This document shows, in pieces, positions 6,461-7,676 of a DNA stretch of 7,676 nt. The notes beneath the pieces are model-generated. The model ran no database searches. It saw only the letters and a list, made by a program, of their open reading frames with translations, and was not told the DNA's origin. The stretch is taken from NCBI GenBank assembly GCA_025456385.1, contig JALOKS010000111.1:1-7676 (forward strand), given 5' to 3'. How positions within the stretch are numbered: the first letter of the stretch is position 1; every line of letters begins with the position of its first letter. The DNA comes from Thermoanaerobaculales bacterium (GTDB lineage: Bacteria > Acidobacteriota > Thermoanaerobaculia > Thermoanaerobaculales > Sulfomarinibacteraceae). A program made the translations under genes and the position numbers.

Positions 6461-7334
6461 GCCGCCGCTCCCGGCTCTCGAGCATCGCCTGCACCGCCGG
6501 CAGGTAGTCCGCCCCGGTGTGGAGCTCGATGAGGTCGATCCCGGCCGGCGGCGCCTGCCGCGCCACCGCGGCGGGGCCGCGCACGACACCCCGCAGACCG
6601 AGCTCGGTGTCCACCGCCGGCAGCACCGCGCCGGCGAGGCCCGACTCGAGAAGCGCGTCGCCGACCCGGACCAGCACCACCTCGTGGCGGCCGGCGAGGG
6701 CGGTGAGCTCGCGGCGCGGGAGCTCGCAGACCTCGTCGACCAGCACGACCACCACCCCGCGACGGCGGAGCAGCCGTCCGGCCGCGCGCAGCGCCTCGCC
6801 GAGCGCGGTGCCGGCTCCGGCCGGGGTCGCGGCCAGCACCTCCCGCACCACCCGCAGGCCGTGGCGCCAGCCGAGGCGGGGCGGGATGAGGGTCCGCACC
6901 GCGTCGTCGAAGAGCACCGCCCCCACCCGGTCGCGGCGGGCGGCGGCGAGCGCGAAGAGCGCCGCCACCTCGGCGATCAGGTCGTGCACCGTCATCACCC
7001 CGGAGCCGAAGCGGGTCGAGGCCGAGAGGTCGACGAGCAGCAGCACGTTGAGGTCGCGCTCCTCGCGGTAGCGCTTGACGTGCAGAAAGCCGGTGCGCGC
7101 GGTGACGTTCCAGTCGATGGTGCGGACGTCGTCGCCGGCGCGGTACTCGCGCACCTCCTCGAACTCGAGGCCGAGGCCGCGGAAGGCGCTCTGGTACTGG
7201 CCGACGAGGCCCGACTCCATCGCCTGGCGGGCGCGGATCTCGAGCCGCCGCACCTGGGCGCGGAGCTCGGCGCCGGCCTCGCCGGCCGATGCCGCCGGCC
7301 GCGGCCGGCCGAGGTAGGAGGCGAGACGGCTCAT
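6450..7334 (-). CDS. DUF58 domain protein of MoxR-VWA cluster
   Basis: 294 aa, soluble, no signal peptide. The DUF58 signature is at about residues 53-92: GLGLEFEEVREYRAGDDVRT, then IDWNVTAR and LHVKRYREERD. It is followed by a VWA-like fold with a complete MIDAS: D102-L-S104-A-S106, T176 in GAGTALGEAL and D200 in VLVD. An Arg-rich helix near residues 25-45 (RRLEIRARQAMESG) precedes the signature, as is usual for the family. DUF58 proteins are almost always encoded next to MoxR ATPases and are presumed substrates or adaptors of them. The ATG at 7332-7334 was chosen because GGAGAG (7343-7348) lies 8 nt upstream. The open frame continues to an ATG at 7463, but that 43-residue extension is translated from the G-rich repeat array and is Pro/Arg junk. 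Unlike the tight spacing of the rest of the cluster, 270 bp separate this gene from moxR. Confidence 0.94.
   Translation of the reverse strand: MSRLASYLGRPRPAASAGEAGAELRAQVRRLEIRARQAMESGLVGQYQSAFRGLGLEFEEVREYRAGDDVRTIDWNVTARTGFLHVKRYREERDLNVLLLVDLSASTRFGSGVMTVHDLIAEVAALFALAAARRDRVGAVLFDDAVRTLIPPRLGWRHGLRVVREVLAATPAGAGTALGEALRAAGRLLRRRGVVVVLVDEVCELPRRELTALAGRHEVVLVRVGDALLESGLAGAVLPAVDTELGLRGVVRGPAAVARQAPPAGIDLIELHTGADYLPAVQAMLESRERRRAR
6468..6472 (-). promoter_or_regulatory. Shine-Dalgarno for the GTG start at 6460
   Basis: GGGAG on the minus strand, 7 nt before GTG at 6458-6460 and inside the 3' end of the DUF58 gene. It supports the internal GTG over the upstream ATG at 6589. Confidence 0.65.
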
Positions 7335-7342
7335 GCGCGCGG

Positions 7343-7348
7343 CTCTCC
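7343..7348 (-). promoter_or_regulatory. Shine-Dalgarno for the DUF58 gene
   Basis: GGAGAG on the minus strand, 8 nt before the ATG at 7334. It fixes the start downstream of the repeat array; only 7 nt separate it from the array edge at 7356. Confidence 0.7.
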
Positions 7349-7355
7349 GCACCGC

Positions 7356-7415
7356 GGGCGGAGGGGCGGAGGGGAAAAGGGGCGGAGGGGAAAAGGGGCA
7401 GAGGGGCGGAGGGAA
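7356..7415 (+). repeat. G-rich octamer tandem array (GGGGNNNN), G-quadruplex-capable
   Basis: About seven and a half 8-nt units in a row. The order of units is GGGCGGA, GGGGCGGA, GGGGAAAA, GGGGCGGA, GGGGAAAA, GGGGCAGA, GGGGCGGA, GGGAA. This also makes a 16-nt unit (GGGGCGGAGGGGAAAA) repeated exactly twice at 7363-7378 and 7379-7394. Eight runs of three or four G separated by 4-nt loops fit the G-quadruplex pattern on the plus strand, which is the template strand for this cluster. Confidence 0.95.
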
Positions 7416-7497
7416 GCTGGGGCTGCATCCACGCACGCCGGGCGCTCGGCCCCGATGCGTCACTGATCAAACTGAATTCCGTGGGCGGGCGGGCGGT

Positions 7498-7535
7498 CCC
7501 CTCCGCCCCTCCGCCCCTCGGCTCCTCTGCCTCCG
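7498..7535 (-). repeat. Inverted copy of the octamer array (C-rich on plus strand)
   Basis: Units CCCCTCCG, CCCCTCCG, CCCCTCGG, CTCCTCTG and CCTCCG read as decaying octamers. Positions 7498-7516 are the exact reverse complement of 7356-7374 (19 of 19 bases), with 123 bp between arms. A compact alternative hairpin also exists: GGGCGG (7491-7496), 6-nt loop, CCGCCC (7503-7508). Confidence 0.92.
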
Positions 7536-7604
7536 TCGAAAACCTCCGGCGAAGGCCGCCGCCGAGCCCGTGCCGACGACAGGCGACGAGCGGAGCTCGC
7601 GGCG

Positions 7605-7676
7605 TCACGGCACCTCCACCGCGAGCAGGATGCGGTCGACGATCTCCTCGACCGTCGCGCCCTCGGCCTCGGCCTC
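7605..7676 (-). CDS. moxR: MoxR family AAA+ ATPase, C-terminal 23 residues only
   Basis: The frame enters from the right edge and reads EAEAEGATVEEIVDRILLAVEVP, then TGA at 7605-7607. The VEEIVDRILxxVxVP ending is what MoxR ATPases typically end with, and the gene stands directly upstream of a DUF58 gene, where moxR is expected. The catalytic Walker motifs lie outside the window and cannot be checked. MoxR is the predicted energy-supplying chaperone-like ATPase for the VWA and DUF58 proteins downstream. The Glu/Ala repeat at the visible start (EAEAEG) may be a linker. Confidence 0.8.
   Translation of the reverse strand, partial: EAEAEGATVEEIVDRILLAVEVP

Larger units (their letters stand above)
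7335..7604. other. 270-bp intergenic region between moxR and DUF58 genes
   Basis: No gene is supported here. It contains the G-rich octamer array (7356-7415), an inverted C-rich counterpart (7498-7535), a GGGC repeat (7483-7496), and a short lower-GC island around 7459-7480 (TGATCA and GAATTC) that could hold regulatory sites but shows no convincing -10/-35 pair. Such clusters usually have moxR directly followed by the DUF58 gene, so this spacer is unusually long. Confidence 0.85.

Noticed and set aside
7335..7463. Upstream extension of the DUF58 gene to an ATG at 7463
   Set aside because: The extra residues translate the G-rich repeat array, and a proper Shine-Dalgarno precedes the ATG at 7334.
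7453..7480. Promoter in the low-GC island (TGATCA, GAATTC)
   Set aside because: TTGATC on the minus strand resembles a -35 box, but no acceptable -10 lies 16-18 nt downstream.
7356..7535. CRISPR-like array
   Set aside because: Units are 8 nt, contiguous and without unique spacers; they are a simple tandem repeat with an inverted copy.
7536..7566. Intrinsic terminator after moxR
   Set aside because: The minus strand has only a 4-bp CGGC/GCCG stem with a tetraloop, followed by GAGGTTTT; too weak a stem and too short a T-run.

Overview
This is a very GC-rich window with gene-dense, leftward (minus-strand) coding throughout. It carries a MoxR/Bat (MoxR ATPase plus von Willebrand factor A) gene cluster followed by a GAF-GGDEF signalling gene. 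The base composition, Ala/Arg/Gly/Pro-rich proteins, frequent GTG starts and cluster order suggest a high-GC Gram-negative bacterium. Acidobacteriota or Myxococcota/Desulfobacterota-like lineages are my best guess, but no marker gene here settles the taxonomy.

Layout in transcription order, from the right edge leftward: (1) the last 23 residues of a MoxR-family AAA+ ATPase (7605-7676). (2) A 270-bp gap (7335-7604) that is not ordinary spacer. It holds a G-rich octamer tandem array and, 123 bp away, its inverted counterpart. (3) A DUF58 protein (6450-7334). (4) A signal-peptide/one-TM protein in the position usually taken by DUF4381 or a small BatD-like protein (5528-6460). (5) BatA-type VWA protein (4533-5531). 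(6) A BatB-BatC fusion: VWA domain, TPRs, then a 14-glutamine run (2818-4536). (7) BatD (1148-2821). Genes 3 to 7 overlap each other by 4 to 11 nt, each with a Shine-Dalgarno sequence inside the preceding gene, so they look translationally coupled. (8) After 47 nt, a GAF-GGDEF protein (1-1100) that runs off the left edge.

How they probably work together: in MoxR/VWA systems a cytoplasmic AAA+ ATPase is thought to act with MIDAS-containing VWA and DUF58 proteins and with membrane-anchored periplasmic Ig-like proteins (BatD type) on envelope protein maturation or stress tolerance. The exact substrate is unknown. This part of the window is a known type of system.

The most interesting point is the GGDEF protein. 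Its GGDEF motif and metal-binding residues are intact. However, the Asp that recognises guanine in canonical diguanylate cyclases (PleD D344) is Ser (S246), and the RxxD inhibitory site is absent. The same Asp-to-Ser change characterises the hybrid promiscuous (Hypr) GGDEF enzymes that make 3',3'-cGAMP, so this may be a cyclic AMP-GMP synthase rather than a c-di-GMP synthase.
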